Assembly: GCA_965220365.1 (NCBI GenBank)
Contig: OZ244823.1
Span: 620,001 to 684,000, forward strand
DNA from: Bin80 sp965220365
GTDB taxonomy: Bacteria; Bacteroidota; Rhodothermia; Rhodothermales; Bin80
DNA: 64,000 bases
Direction: 5' to 3'
The number at the start of each line of letters is the position of its first letter. Position 1 is the first letter of the stretch. Positions 1-8,888 of this stretch are shown here, piece after piece. The position numbers were made by a program, and so were the translations under genes. The notes under the pieces were generated by a model, which was given only the letters and a program-made list of their open reading frames with translations, was not told where the DNA came from and searched no databases.

Positions 1-1
1 C

Positions 2-1330
2 GAAATCCTTGAACGCGTGGGCAAGTCTATTGAGCTACGCCTAGCTGCGATCGCTCTGATCACGTTGATCCTCATGATCCCCCTTGCAATCATTGCGGAT
101 CTGGTGAATGATCGCAGTGTGACGCGCGATGAAACCCTGTCCGAGATAGGAAACGAGTGGAGTACAAAACAAACCCTCCTGGGACCCGTAATGGTCGTCC
201 CCTATTCCAGTTCCGAATATGTCAGTGGCACAATCGGAGAACCTCTTGCAACTGTGCAGTATGCTTTTTTTCTCCCAAACACGCTCACGATCACCGGTAC
301 CGTCGAACCGGAAATCCGATACAGGGGCATCTACCAGACAATCCTTTATTCGGCAGACCTTACGATCAGTGGAAGCTTCCCGGAAGCGGACTTCAGTCGA
401 TGGTCCATTAACGAAGAGGATATCCGGTGGCAGGAAGCCTTCATTGCATTCGGGATCACAGACATGCGAGGGATTAAGGACGAGGTGCTCATCAACTGGT
501 CTGACACGACTCTGACCTTCGGATCAGGGATGCAGGAAGCAAGCGTATTGGCACCGGCAGGGATCAGTACTCCAGTGATGGCGAATGAGCCCAACGAATT
601 CAGCTTCAATCTTGGACTGGACGGGAATGATGAACTGATGTTCATCCCTGTAGGCAAGACGACCCGGGTTGATCTTTCTTCTTCCTGGCCTTCGCCTAGC
701 TTCCGCGGTGCCTTCCTTCCCGATGACCGAACGATCGCAGACGACGGCTTTTCTGCCAGTTGGCAGGTTCTGGACCTGAACCGGCCATTTGGGCAGTCAT
801 GGCGTGGGGGCACCGAAGACCTATTGATTGAGTCTGCGTTCGGCCTTTCACTTTATCCTCCGATAGATCAATATCGTAAGACGCAGCGATCTACCCGTTA
901 TGGATTCTTGCTGATCGGTCTGACTTTACTGGCATTCTTCCTGACCGAGATGCGGATCGGCCTGCGGGCACACCCATTCCAGTACATACTGGTGGGATTG
1001 GATCTTTGCCTGTTTTTTCTGATGTTGCTTGCACTCGGAGAGCACATGGCGTTCAATCATGCCTATATTCTTTCCGGCGTCGCAACGATCGGACTCGCAG
1101 CGTTCTATGCCGGAGCGATTTATCGCTCACGCAACGTTGGTCTATTGACTGCAGGCATCCTGGCCATTCTGTACATGTTCATCTTCCTGCTCTTGCAATT
1201 ACAGGACTATGCCCTTCTGGCTGGCAGCATTGGTCTGTTCCTGCTCTTGACACTCACCATGTATCTGACCCGCAATTTTTCAAATCTATCCGTGTTGTCA
1301 CGCTCAAAAAAGAGTGACGATCCAGAATGA
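2..1330 (+). CDS. creD: CreD family inner-membrane protein (5' end outside window)
   Basis: The frame is open to the left window edge. The first possible in-window start is GTG at 17, but the first membrane helix begins immediately after it, where CreD proteins usually have more residues, so I treat the gene as 5'-partial. CreD is an inner-membrane protein linked to envelope integrity; in E. coli it belongs to the CreBC regulon, and its biochemical role is unknown. Visible here are one N-terminal membrane helix, the family-typical segment TLLGPVMVVPY, a long extracytoplasmic region, and a cluster of about five or six hydrophobic helices in the last third. The C-terminal stretch with LLQLQDYALLAGSIGLF and TMYLTR is the clearest family signature. 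It is convergent with the ATPase gene downstream. The upstream neighbour, where a sensor kinase or regulator might lie, is not visible. Confidence 0.9.
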   Translation, partial: EILERVGKSIELRLAAIALITLILMIPLAIIADLVNDRSVTRDETLSEIGNEWSTKQTLLGPVMVVPYSSSEYVSGTIGEPLATVQYAFFLPNTLTITGTVEPEIRYRGIYQTILYSADLTISGSFPEADFSRWSINEEDIRWQEAFIAFGITDMRGIKDEVLINWSDTTLTFGSGMQEASVLAPAGISTPVMANEPNEFSFNLGLDGNDELMFIPVGKTTRVDLSSSWPSPSFRGAFLPDDRTIADDGFSASWQVLDLNRPFGQSWRGGTEDLLIESAFGLSLYPPIDQYRKTQRSTRYGFLLIGLTLLAFFLTEMRIGLRAHPFQYILVGLDLCLFFLMLLALGEHMAFNHAYILSGVATIGLAAFYAGAIYRSRNVGLLTAGILAILYMFIFLLLQLQDYALLAGSIGLFLLLTLTMYLTRNFSNLSVLSRSKKSDDPE

Positions 1331-1387
1331 TCATTGCGCATGACCGAAATCCCCATGGGGAGTTGAAGTCCAGAACCACGCTTCAAT

Positions 1388-2554
1388 TTATTGGGGTATC
1401 ATGTCCCTCCAGGGGATGATGTTAGCGTCTTTCCTGCGCTGCGGCTCATCGCCGCCATAGACGACGGTTGCGGAGCACTGGAATGGGGTTTGGTTAAAAT
1501 GCTTCCGCACCCGATTGAGGTTCGTCAATAGATTTGAGGAGGCCGTTGCAGTTGATTTCGCTTCGATCAGTTGAAGATGAGATGGAGTCTCAATAATGAG
1601 ATCTATTTCTGCACCATTCTGGTCCCGATAGAAGGACAGAGTTCTCGTTGTTTCTCTACGATTTGCTTGGTGTTTGACAAACTCCGAAATCATCCAGCTT
1701 TCAAAGATCGCACCGCGAAGGGGGTGAGTGCGCAGCTGCTCAGGTGAGCGAATTCCCAGCAGCCAACAAACCAGACCTGAATCGTAAAAATGTATTTTGG
1801 GCATTTTCACCAGTCTTTTGCGTAGGTTTGCATGAAAGCTCTTCAGAGGGAAGGCGATGAAACTTGCTTCAAGTACACTGAGCCAAGTCCTCGCAGTTGG
1901 TTGGGAGATTCCACAATCTCCAGCGAGCGACGAGAGATTGAGTAACTGAGCAGTTCTTCCGGCGCACAGTTCCACGAAACGCTGAAACCTGGAAAGATCA
2001 CCAATATTGCTGATCATTCTTACGTCTCGCTCAACGTAGGTGCTCACGTAGTCTCGCAGCCAATCGGTGGGGTTCAGACCTGAATCAAAGATTCGTGGAT
2101 AGGAGCCAAAATAAAGAGCTTCCTCCAATGTCTGAGGATACTGAGGAAATCTTGAAATTTCTCGCCAGGTCAACGGAAGCAGGTTAAAAATTGCGGTTCT
2201 CCCCGCAAGGGACTGACTGACCGAGCTGGATAAAAGGATGTTCTGTGAACCAGTAATGATCCACTTCCCGGCATCAGGAGCATCATCAACGATCCCCTGC
2301 AAATACGAGAGCAGTTCTGGAACTCGCTGGACCTCATCAATGATCGCTCCTTGAGGAAATTGTGCAAGGAATCCGCGGGGATCTTCCAGTGCAAACGTTC
2401 GGGTGTCTACCGCCTCCAGGTTGGCATATGTATGTTCGCCAAACACGGACTTGCATAAAGTGGTCTTACCACTTTGTCGGGGACCAGTGATTGTAAGAAC
2501 AGGAGACGTTTTGGCGGCCTCTTTCAGTTTTTGTGTTATTTCGCGTCGAATCAT
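1388..2554 (-). CDS. AAA-type ATPase with C-terminal DUF4143 domain
   Basis: The 388-aa protein has a Walker A motif GPRQSGKT at residues 24-31, a Walker B motif AIIDEVQ near 70-76 and a sensor-like TGSQN at 101-105. The C-terminal half is DUF4143, ending in a restriction-nuclease-like pattern (GAEIDLII followed by LIEAKS) that is common in this family. These proteins are widespread in bacteria and archaea, often as accessory or laterally acquired genes; their cellular role is not established. No signal peptide or membrane helix is visible, so it is probably cytoplasmic. It is a single gene, convergent with the creD-like gene. A 13-bp-arm palindrome lies just upstream of its start and may be its operator. 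Family assignment is firm; function is unknown. Confidence 0.9.
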   Translation of the reverse strand: MIRREITQKLKEAAKTSPVLTITGPRQSGKTTLCKSVFGEHTYANLEAVDTRTFALEDPRGFLAQFPQGAIIDEVQRVPELLSYLQGIVDDAPDAGKWIITGSQNILLSSSVSQSLAGRTAIFNLLPLTWREISRFPQYPQTLEEALYFGSYPRIFDSGLNPTDWLRDYVSTYVERDVRMISNIGDLSRFQRFVELCAGRTAQLLNLSSLAGDCGISQPTARTWLSVLEASFIAFPLKSFHANLRKRLVKMPKIHFYDSGLVCWLLGIRSPEQLRTHPLRGAIFESWMISEFVKHQANRRETTRTLSFYRDQNGAEIDLIIETPSHLQLIEAKSTATASSNLLTNLNRVRKHFNQTPFQCSATVVYGGDEPQRRKDANIIPWRDMIPQ

Positions 2555-2566
2555 TTTGAATATCTA

Positions 2567-2607
2567 TTTTAGGATAAATCAAAATTAGACTTTTATTTAT
2601 CCTAAAA
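2567..2607. promoter_or_regulatory. Long inverted repeat upstream of the AAA/DUF4143 gene
   Basis: Perfect 13-bp arms, TTTTAGGATAAAT at 2567-2579 and its exact reverse complement at 2595-2607, are separated by a 15-bp AT-rich spacer. The repeat starts 13 bp upstream of the ATG of the ATPase gene, which reads leftward. Its position and symmetry suit an operator for a dimeric regulator or a promoter-proximal recognition site. It is AT-rich with no T-tract typical of a terminator. The symmetry is read directly; the regulatory role is inferred. Confidence 0.5.
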
Positions 2608-3040
2608 ATAATACTTTCATCTCAAATCCTTGTTTCCTGTAATGATGATCGGACTTACTGAATCCCTCAGATCGTTTTTTGCAAAATTTCTTGAGCCAGC
2701 AATTTCTTCAGATTCGGGAAATCTGCCTATGATTCAGCGATGATAGCTTAGTCCGAAAAGAAGCCGTGCTTTGCATACAATCCAACAAATTCAATGGACT
2801 ATGGGGGCCGATGTATGGCACAACTACGGCATCTGCCCTCCCGGTGACAAATGCGGGTAGCCTGCGATGTGATGCGTACTGCATTGATCACCGCACGAGT
2901 AGCGCGGCAAGTCTCGAACAATTTTCACAGAAATCGCACTGAAAATCAGTCGGGATGGGCCTGGCGGGCAACGTCAATCTGAATGTACAGGAAATGGAGG
3001 GCTCAATCTTGATACATTCACGGCCCGTGTTTGAATCAGC
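2608..3040. other. Intergenic region without recognisable gene
   Basis: About 430 bp lie between the palindrome of the ATPase gene and the end of the ThuA-like gene. Short open frames are present, but none has a start, composition or sequence pattern that suggests a protein family. No tRNA-like cloverleaf or strong terminator hairpin was seen. Confidence 0.5.
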
Positions 3041-3928
3041 TTATTCACCGACTACCGAAATTTCATCTGGTGTTGGAAAATCCTCTGGTACGGGCAGCGT
3101 AACCGCACCAGTGGCCAGCCATTCGACGCTTCGTTGAAGCAATGTCCGAAATCCCACGCACCGAAGCGCTCGATCATCCTCCTGTCCACCCCATAGATGA
3201 CCGGGTAGAAGCGTCAAGACTTTGCCCTCGCCGAATTCTGTCCACCAGACCATGAGTTCGTGTCTTCCAGTTCCTCCAGATTCTGTATCACTCCACGCAG
3301 TTGCTAGGATATTCATTCCTTCCGCCGGGCCGCGCTGACCATGATAGAGTTCATCATGGGGGTGCAGCCACATTTCCGGTAATCCTGCCATGATCGGATG
3401 TTCGGGATCTCGGGTTGTGATGGTCCAGTCGTGTAACCGTCCGTGTCCGGCACCTCGGTCTTCTCCAGGAGCCACGTGGGTCAATCCCTGCTCCTCATCC
3501 CAATAGGCCCCATAGCCCGCGTCTTTACCTCTCCATAAAAGCCCAACCATCGCCTCATAGGCCTCCCATCCTGGAAAGGGATTGTTTGCTGCATGCTGAA
3601 CTAAAACACTCCCTCCACCCGAAACATAGTCCTCAAAGTTTTTGCGTACACGCTCAGGCCACAACTCCCCGTTGTACGCCAATAGGACCACATCATAGGA
3701 ATCAAACGCAGGATCCCAATCCTCCCAGGCACCTTGATCAGCTTCCTTGTCTGGAGTCAAGGTTACATGAACAGAAAACATATTTGCATCCAGGAGCGTG
3801 CGCTCAAGATGTGGTACAGTGCGCTCCCAATCATGATTGTTCTGTCCAGACACAATGAGCACCGATGACTGGCTGGGGATTCCAATAGTTAATGCCAGGC
3901 CCCAAAGTAGGTGTAACGTAGTAATCAT
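3041..3928 (-). CDS. ThuA-like domain protein, probably exported
   Basis: This 295-aa protein starts with a short hydrophobic leader (about 20 residues), followed by a ThuA-type fold related to class I glutamine amidotransferases. The pattern includes SVLIVSGQNNHDW near the N-terminus, YDVVLLAYNGELWP, a glycine-rich YVSGGGSVLVQHAAN, and a late HPHDELYHGQRGP segment. These match the trehalose-utilisation ThuA-like domain common in secreted proteins of Planctomycetes and Bacteroidota. ThuA proteins are tied to sugar oxidation pathways (ThuA/ThuB act on trehalose-derived 3-keto sugars in rhizobia), but substrates of the secreted group are mostly unknown. It is transcribed divergently from the FAD oxidoreductase operon across a 129-bp gap. 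A second ThuA domain occurs at about 50 kb, fused to a dehydrogenase. Confidence 0.85.
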   Translation of the reverse strand: MITTLHLLWGLALTIGIPSQSSVLIVSGQNNHDWERTVPHLERTLLDANMFSVHVTLTPDKEADQGAWEDWDPAFDSYDVVLLAYNGELWPERVRKNFEDYVSGGGSVLVQHAANNPFPGWEAYEAMVGLLWRGKDAGYGAYWDEEQGLTHVAPGEDRGAGHGRLHDWTITTRDPEHPIMAGLPEMWLHPHDELYHGQRGPAEGMNILATAWSDTESGGTGRHELMVWWTEFGEGKVLTLLPGHLWGGQEDDRALRCVGFRTLLQRSVEWLATGAVTLPVPEDFPTPDEISVVGE

Positions 3929-4057
3929 TTGTATCTTAGTGACGAGATGTTGAGGATCCTCATTATACGAAATCTGTCACTTGATCATTGTGTGATTTTG
4001 CAAAAAATAAGAGGGTGAACATCAGTTAGGCCTCAATAAACCTCCTTTGGTACGAAA

Positions 4058-5497
4058 ATGGATTGGACAGGACTGCAGCCAGAGATGATTCGAAGTGAGC
4101 TCGCAGAAATCGTGGGCGATCCACATGTGTCCACCGACGAGTCTGATCGGCTTGTGTATTCCACGGATTGGTTTTGGCTGCCTCAGATGTGGCTTGATCG
4201 CGGAGAAACCCCGCGTAAACCGGACTATATCGTGCGTCCGGGGAGCGCGGAAGAGATTTCAGAGATTCTCAAAGTTGCCAACAGCTACCGTATTCCAGTC
4301 ATCCCGTGGGGAGGTGGATCCGGGTCTCAAGGGGGTGCCTTGTCTGTATTTGGAGGTATTATTCTTGATACGAAACGGATGAACCGGATCATCGAGATTG
4401 ACGAAAAATCTCTCACGGTCACGGCAGAAGCTGGTATCAATGGTAAGCAACTGGAATGGGCGGTGAACGAGAAAGGGCTTATGCTCCCACACTATCCCGC
4501 ATCGGCAAATTGTGCAACACTTGGGGGGTACTTAGCCCCGCGTGGGACAGGGACCATTAGTAACAAGTATGGGAAGGCAGAGGACCTAGTGTTGCGTATG
4601 CAGGTGGTTTTACCCGACGGTCACATTTTACGTACACCGATTGTGCCTCAACATGCAGCCGGACCTGACTTTTATCGTCTTTTCTTGGGATCTGAGGGTA
4701 CGTTTGGAGTGATCACCGAAGCAACGATGCAACTGGACTATCTACCCAGTTGTCGCCTTCTTCGTGCGGTTCTCTTTGATGAATTGACGAAAGCACTCGA
4801 GGCCGGACGCCAGATCATGACACGGCGTCTAGATCCCTTTGTGATTCGCTTGTATGATCCTCGTTCAACTGCCTCCCGGGTGAAGAAAATCCTGGGGTAT
4901 GAGCTTGAAGGTGCCTACATGGTCATTGGATTTGATGGTGACGAAGAGATCGCGGCTTTACAGGAGCGGAAAGCGATGGAGATCATCAACAAATTCGGAG
5001 CGAGAGATCTTGGACGTGAGCCGGGAGAGGCCTGGTGGAATCAGCGATACGATTTTTATTATCCACCCCAAAGCCTCAAGTTGCCCTGGATGTATGGGAC
5101 CACGGAGACCGTGACCACCTATGACAAAATCGAAAAACTTTACTTTGCCGAAAAGAAAGCGGTAGAGGAAGGATTCAAAGAATGGGATATTGACTTCATC
5201 GGTCATTTTTCTCACTGGTTTCACTGGGGGGTGATGGTTTACACACGGTTCATTATCCAGAATCCACCTGATGATGCCCGTGAGGCTGTGAGACTGCATA
5301 ATCGGGTTTGGAATACAGCGATGACCGCAGTACTGGAAAACGGTGGAATGGTGAATGAGCATCACGGTGTCGGACTGAAGCTTTCCCGCTTCATGCGCCG
5401 TCAGTATGGAGATGCGTGGCCACTATTGGAGAAGATCAAAAAATCGCTGGATCCAAACGGGATTATGAATCCTGGCAAAGTAGGGTTTGGTGGTTAG
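4058..5497 (+). CDS. FAD-binding oxidoreductase (VAO/GlcD type)
   Basis: The 479-aa protein has an N-terminal PCMH-type FAD domain. RKPDYIVRPGSAEEISEIL is at about 53-71, the pyrophosphate-binding loop GGGSGSQGG at 85-93, and GSEGTFGVITEA later. The C-terminal FAD-oxidase domain ends with EHHGVGLKLSRFM and NPNGIMNPGKVG-like segments. The HHGVG motif recalls alkyldihydroxyacetonephosphate synthase and related GlcD-type oxidases. It probably oxidises a 2-hydroxyacid or similar substrate in the cytoplasm and passes electrons to the Fe-S protein encoded next. It is the first gene of a four-gene operon; its stop lies 7 bp before the preferred ATG of the next gene. No strong Shine-Dalgarno sequence is seen before the ATG. 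The substrate is not readable from sequence. Confidence 0.9.
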   Translation: MDWTGLQPEMIRSELAEIVGDPHVSTDESDRLVYSTDWFWLPQMWLDRGETPRKPDYIVRPGSAEEISEILKVANSYRIPVIPWGGGSGSQGGALSVFGGIILDTKRMNRIIEIDEKSLTVTAEAGINGKQLEWAVNEKGLMLPHYPASANCATLGGYLAPRGTGTISNKYGKAEDLVLRMQVVLPDGHILRTPIVPQHAAGPDFYRLFLGSEGTFGVITEATMQLDYLPSCRLLRAVLFDELTKALEAGRQIMTRRLDPFVIRLYDPRSTASRVKKILGYELEGAYMVIGFDGDEEIAALQERKAMEIINKFGARDLGREPGEAWWNQRYDFYYPPQSLKLPWMYGTTETVTTYDKIEKLYFAEKKAVEEGFKEWDIDFIGHFSHWFHWGVMVYTRFIIQNPPDDAREAVRLHNRVWNTAMTAVLENGGMVNEHHGVGLKLSRFMRRQYGDAWPLLEKIKKSLDPNGIMNPGKVGFGG

Positions 5498-5504
5498 TGG
5501 ACCC

Positions 5505-6599
5505 ATGAATACAACTATCAACGCCATAGAGAACTGCCGCTTCTGCCTGATGTGCAGACATGTGGCTCCTGTAGGGTATGTAACACATAACGAGTCCGTC
5601 ACGCCTCATGGCATTGCTTTGGTTGCTTCCATGCAACGCCGTGGAGACCTTTCTTGGAATGCCAGCACGCTTGATGTCCTCTATGCAGAACCCGATGGAG
5701 GGAATTGCCGGGCTCATTGTGTCACCGATCAACCCTTACCTGCTGCGGTTGCTGCAATCCGCGCGGAAGTTGCGGCAGAGGGGCTCGCCCCTGCCGCAAT
5801 CACACAGGTCCATGATCAGATTCTCAAAAATCATTCTGCCTTTGGGAGCTACCAGCCTGCTACGTCACAAGGCGAATGGGGGCTCTTCGTAGGAGATGCG
5901 GGCTTCAATCTTACCCCAAGCACCATGCAGGCAGCTCTCAGCCTGCTTGCTGCCTGCCAAGTGGATGCTGTCCCTGTAGGCTGCGGGCTTGACAGCGGAT
6001 TTATTCCCTGCTCTCTTGGATATCCCGATACGGCTCGCAGGCAGGCAGGGCTATGCATGGATGAATTGCAGGGAGCCGGTGTGAAGAAGTTATTGGTACT
6101 TTCGCCTCAGGATCTCTTCACCTTTTGCCAGATGTATGAGGAACGATTAGGACTGTCCTGGCCTAAAGAGATAGTTCTGATTGACCTGGTTGATTTTCTG
6201 GCAGACCAGGTCCAGGAGGGACGTCTCAGGATTAAGCCGTTGGCGAAAACCACGGAGAACCCCACGGCCTATGTGGATCCTACGCACGCGGTTCGGCTTC
6301 CCACGCGCTTTGATCATGCACGCATGCTTTGCGAAGCCATTTTGGGGAATCCACCACTTGAATTGTTCTGGCGCCGTGAGCGTGCTCATCCAGTTGGAAG
6401 TACAGCAATCCAGTTTACCCGGCCCGATATTGGCCTTCAACTGACCGAATCGCGACTGGAGGATGCGAGGAGTCGAGGAGCCAAAACGCTGTTATGTGAC
6501 GATCCTGCAACCCTCCATGAACTCCGCCTCCGAAATCAGCATCCTATACAGGTACAAAGCCTCTATGAAGTGCTGCTTGCGCAATTAGTGGAGTCGTGA
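5505..6599 (+). CDS. Iron-sulfur protein, partner of the FAD oxidoreductase
   Basis: I choose the ATG at 5505, 7 bp after the upstream stop, over an in-frame TTG at 5487 that would overlap the previous gene. The 364-aa product begins with three closely spaced cysteines in CRFCLMCRHVAP (residues 11, 14 and 17), like the start of a ferredoxin-type 4Fe-4S motif. More cysteines follow in GGNCRAHC and later in VGCGLDSGFIPC. The layout resembles GlcF/HdrD-type electron carriers paired with GlcD-type flavoproteins, but the canonical double CX2CX2CX3CP ferredoxin pattern and typical CCG repeats are not evident, so this is an atypical member. Its stop overlaps the beginning of the Tm-1-like gene. Likely role: electron transfer from the flavoprotein. 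The exact cluster type is inferred. Confidence 0.65.
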   Translation: MNTTINAIENCRFCLMCRHVAPVGYVTHNESVTPHGIALVASMQRRGDLSWNASTLDVLYAEPDGGNCRAHCVTDQPLPAAVAAIRAEVAAEGLAPAAITQVHDQILKNHSAFGSYQPATSQGEWGLFVGDAGFNLTPSTMQAALSLLAACQVDAVPVGCGLDSGFIPCSLGYPDTARRQAGLCMDELQGAGVKKLLVLSPQDLFTFCQMYEERLGLSWPKEIVLIDLVDFLADQVQEGRLRIKPLAKTTENPTAYVDPTHAVRLPTRFDHARMLCEAILGNPPLELFWRRERAHPVGSTAIQFTRPDIGLQLTESRLEDARSRGAKTLLCDDPATLHELRLRNQHPIQVQSLYEVLLAQLVES

Positions 6600-6601
6600 T
6601 C

Positions 6602-7819
6602 ATGAGCAAGACTGTCGTACTTATTGGTACACTGGATACCAAAGGCCCCGAAATGGCCTACTTGCGGGATCGCTTACAAGCGTTAGGGCTATCCACTATT
6701 GTGATTGATTCTGGAATTCTTGGGGAGCCGCTGGACATCGTACCGGATATATCCCATGAAAAATCAGCAACTTACGCGGGATCCAGTCTTGAAGCGATGC
6801 GCTCGGCAGGTAGTCGGGGGAAGGCTGTCGCACTGATGCGGGAATCACTCAGGAACCTCATGTTGGAGCTGCATCAAAGCGGGCGCCTTGATGCAGCCGT
6901 GAGCATGGGTGGTGCGGAAGGAGCAGTTATGGGTGCGGCGGCAATGATGGTTCTTCCCGTTGGTGTACCGAAAGTGCTGGTGTCCCCCATTGCATCCGGC
7001 TACCATTTTTTTGAACCGCTGGTCGGTACACGTGATATGATGGTTGTCCACTCCGTGGTGGATATTTTAGGGTTGAACCCTATCGCCTGCAGTGTTTTTG
7101 ACAATGTAGCTGCAGCGCTGTATGGGATGGTTGCGCATGGCCGGGGTCTTGCCAAACCCCAGGGACGCAACATTGCGGTCACGATGCTGGGGAATACTAC
7201 AACAGCTGTTATGGCTGCAAAGTCCCGCCTGGAAAATGCTGGATATGAGGCGGTGATTTTCCATTCCAACGGTGTGGGTGGTTCCGCCATGGAAGAATTG
7301 GCGGCGCAGAACCAGTTCATCGGCGTGATTGACTTTACAACCAACGAGGTGTACGACCCACTTGTGGGAGGAATTCACGACGGTGGACCTGACCGATTAG
7401 AGGTAATCGGCCGCCTCGGGTTGCCACAAGTAGTTGTCCCGGGATGTATTGACTTCAGTGTATGGAATGCGGGGACTGTGCCGGACAGCTTACGTGATCG
7501 TCCCGTGTATGACCATAATCCAGAATATGTGCTGGTTCGAGCTTCCAGCGATGAAATGGCAGAGCTGGGGAGAATCTTTGCTCAAAAACTTAACCCAGCC
7601 AAGGGGCCCGTCAAAATGGCAATCCCCCTCCAGGGGTTATCGATTCCCAACGTGCCAGGGGGCGTGTTTTGGAAACCTGAGGCTGATGCCAGATTCGTAG
7701 GCGAGCTAAAACAGCACTTACGTACGGACATTCCGATAGAACTCTACGAGTGCCATGTGAATGACCCTCTTTTTGGGGAAGCCGTGGCAGATTTATTCAT
7801 CCAACTGATCGAAGCATAA
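6602..7819 (+). CDS. Tm-1-like ATP-binding domain protein (UPF0261)
   Basis: The 405-aa product opens with the family signature VVLIGTLDTKGPEMAYLRD and contains the glycine-rich SMGGAEGAVMGAAAMM and the late FWKPEADA segment. UPF0261 proteins share the fold of the N-terminal domain of the tomato Tm-1 virus-resistance protein and are widespread in bacteria and fungi, where their reaction is unknown. I prefer ATG 6602 over GTG 6596; the upstream stop ends at 6599, so genes 2 and 3 of the operon nearly abut. The creatininase gene starts 5 bp after the stop. The neighbours point to a catabolic, not an antiviral, role here. That is context-based inference. Confidence 0.88.
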   Translation: MSKTVVLIGTLDTKGPEMAYLRDRLQALGLSTIVIDSGILGEPLDIVPDISHEKSATYAGSSLEAMRSAGSRGKAVALMRESLRNLMLELHQSGRLDAAVSMGGAEGAVMGAAAMMVLPVGVPKVLVSPIASGYHFFEPLVGTRDMMVVHSVVDILGLNPIACSVFDNVAAALYGMVAHGRGLAKPQGRNIAVTMLGNTTTAVMAAKSRLENAGYEAVIFHSNGVGGSAMEELAAQNQFIGVIDFTTNEVYDPLVGGIHDGGPDRLEVIGRLGLPQVVVPGCIDFSVWNAGTVPDSLRDRPVYDHNPEYVLVRASSDEMAELGRIFAQKLNPAKGPVKMAIPLQGLSIPNVPGGVFWKPEADARFVGELKQHLRTDIPIELYECHVNDPLFGEAVADLFIQLIEA

Positions 7820-7824
7820 ATATC

Positions 7825-8751
7825 ATGATCGCATCATCACCGAACGACCTTAGCCATCTACCTAAACTCACTGACGGAGACGACGACTTCCGGGCACAGT
7901 TTCTGTCGTGGGACTTGGGGGACCTGACCATGACGGATATCAGGCATTATCTTGAACATAAGGATATCGTCCTAGTCCCGGTGGCAAGCCTGGAGCAGCA
8001 TGGTCCACATTTACCCTTATATACGGACACCGTCACCGCTGTACACATTTCTCAGCGAATTTCTCACCTGATTGGCATCTTGCACTCTCCGCCGATCTGG
8101 ATGGGATACTCGCCGCAGCACATGCATGAGCCAGGTGAGGGACGAGGTACCATTACGGTACGAAGTACCACGCTTTTGGCCGTAATGCACGATGTTGCTC
8201 GCAGTTTAATCCATCACGGATTTAATCGGATCATTTTCATTAATGGTCATGGTTCAAATATCAAGGTGGTGGATCCGGTCCTAAGAAAACTCCGCTACGA
8301 AACAGGAGCTCTGATCAGCTTTGTCAAGCCATACATGGAGCGATATACTGGGATACTGAAGGGGCTTATGGAGAATCCGCCCGAGGAGACCCCTGGTTGG
8401 CATGCCAGTGAACTGGAGACTGCGCAGGATCTGGCGTGGAACGAAAACTTGGTTCGAATGGAGAGGGCTGCATTCACCAAGGCTCATATTCCTGATTTTC
8501 TACCACGCTCTTTTGCCAAGAAGGATGGGATGCCTGATGTGGAGTTCGAGGGTTACACGTATTTCAACTTTCCCATGGATCACCATGAGTTTATTGAAAG
8601 CGGCGTCATTGGCAATCCATTGCGTGCAACCAAAGAAAAGGGAGAGGAAGCGTTTCGGCGCTTATCTGAGCATGTGGCCCGCGGCATTTTAGAGCTCATG
8701 AATGTTCCGGTAACGGTCCACAACCGCGAGTTTGTAGACCGGGTAATGTGA
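7825..8751 (+). CDS. Creatininase-family amidohydrolase
   Basis: This 308-aa protein has the family metal-site pattern: LEQHGPHLPLYTD (E57, H59, D68), FINGHGSN (H142), and HASELETA (E196). All five expected divalent-metal ligands are therefore present. The family includes creatinine amidohydrolase, FAPy deformylase ArfB and the mycofactocin peptidase MftE; no mycofactocin genes are seen here. It is likely a cytoplasmic metal-dependent amidase. It is the last gene of the FAD/Fe-S/Tm-1-like operon, which suggests that it opens an amide or cyclic amide in the same pathway. About 140 bp of non-coding sequence separate it from the interrupted propeller gene. The substrate is unknown. Confidence 0.9.
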   Translation: MIASSPNDLSHLPKLTDGDDDFRAQFLSWDLGDLTMTDIRHYLEHKDIVLVPVASLEQHGPHLPLYTDTVTAVHISQRISHLIGILHSPPIWMGYSPQHMHEPGEGRGTITVRSTTLLAVMHDVARSLIHHGFNRIIFINGHGSNIKVVDPVLRKLRYETGALISFVKPYMERYTGILKGLMENPPEETPGWHASELETAQDLAWNENLVRMERAAFTKAHIPDFLPRSFAKKDGMPDVEFEGYTYFNFPMDHHEFIESGVIGNPLRATKEKGEEAFRRLSEHVARGILELMNVPVTVHNREFVDRVM

Positions 8752-8888
8752 CGGGTTTCGTCGAACATCTTTTAGACTGAAAATTCAACTTTTCGTGTTG
8801 GTGTGTATCAACCGATCCCAGAATCCAGTGTGAAAATCAAAACCGTAACGAAGCCGGTGAGCGTCGGCGAAGACATTGGATCCCATTC

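Noticed and set aside
1351..1360. CCCCATGGGG palindrome between the creD-like and ATPase genes as terminator
   Set aside because: The palindrome has no loop, so it cannot form a normal terminator hairpin, and no T-tract follows.
2955..3137. Short plus-strand frame upstream of the ThuA-like gene
   Set aside because: It overlaps the end of the ThuA-like gene, has no recognisable motif, and no plausible ribosome-binding site.
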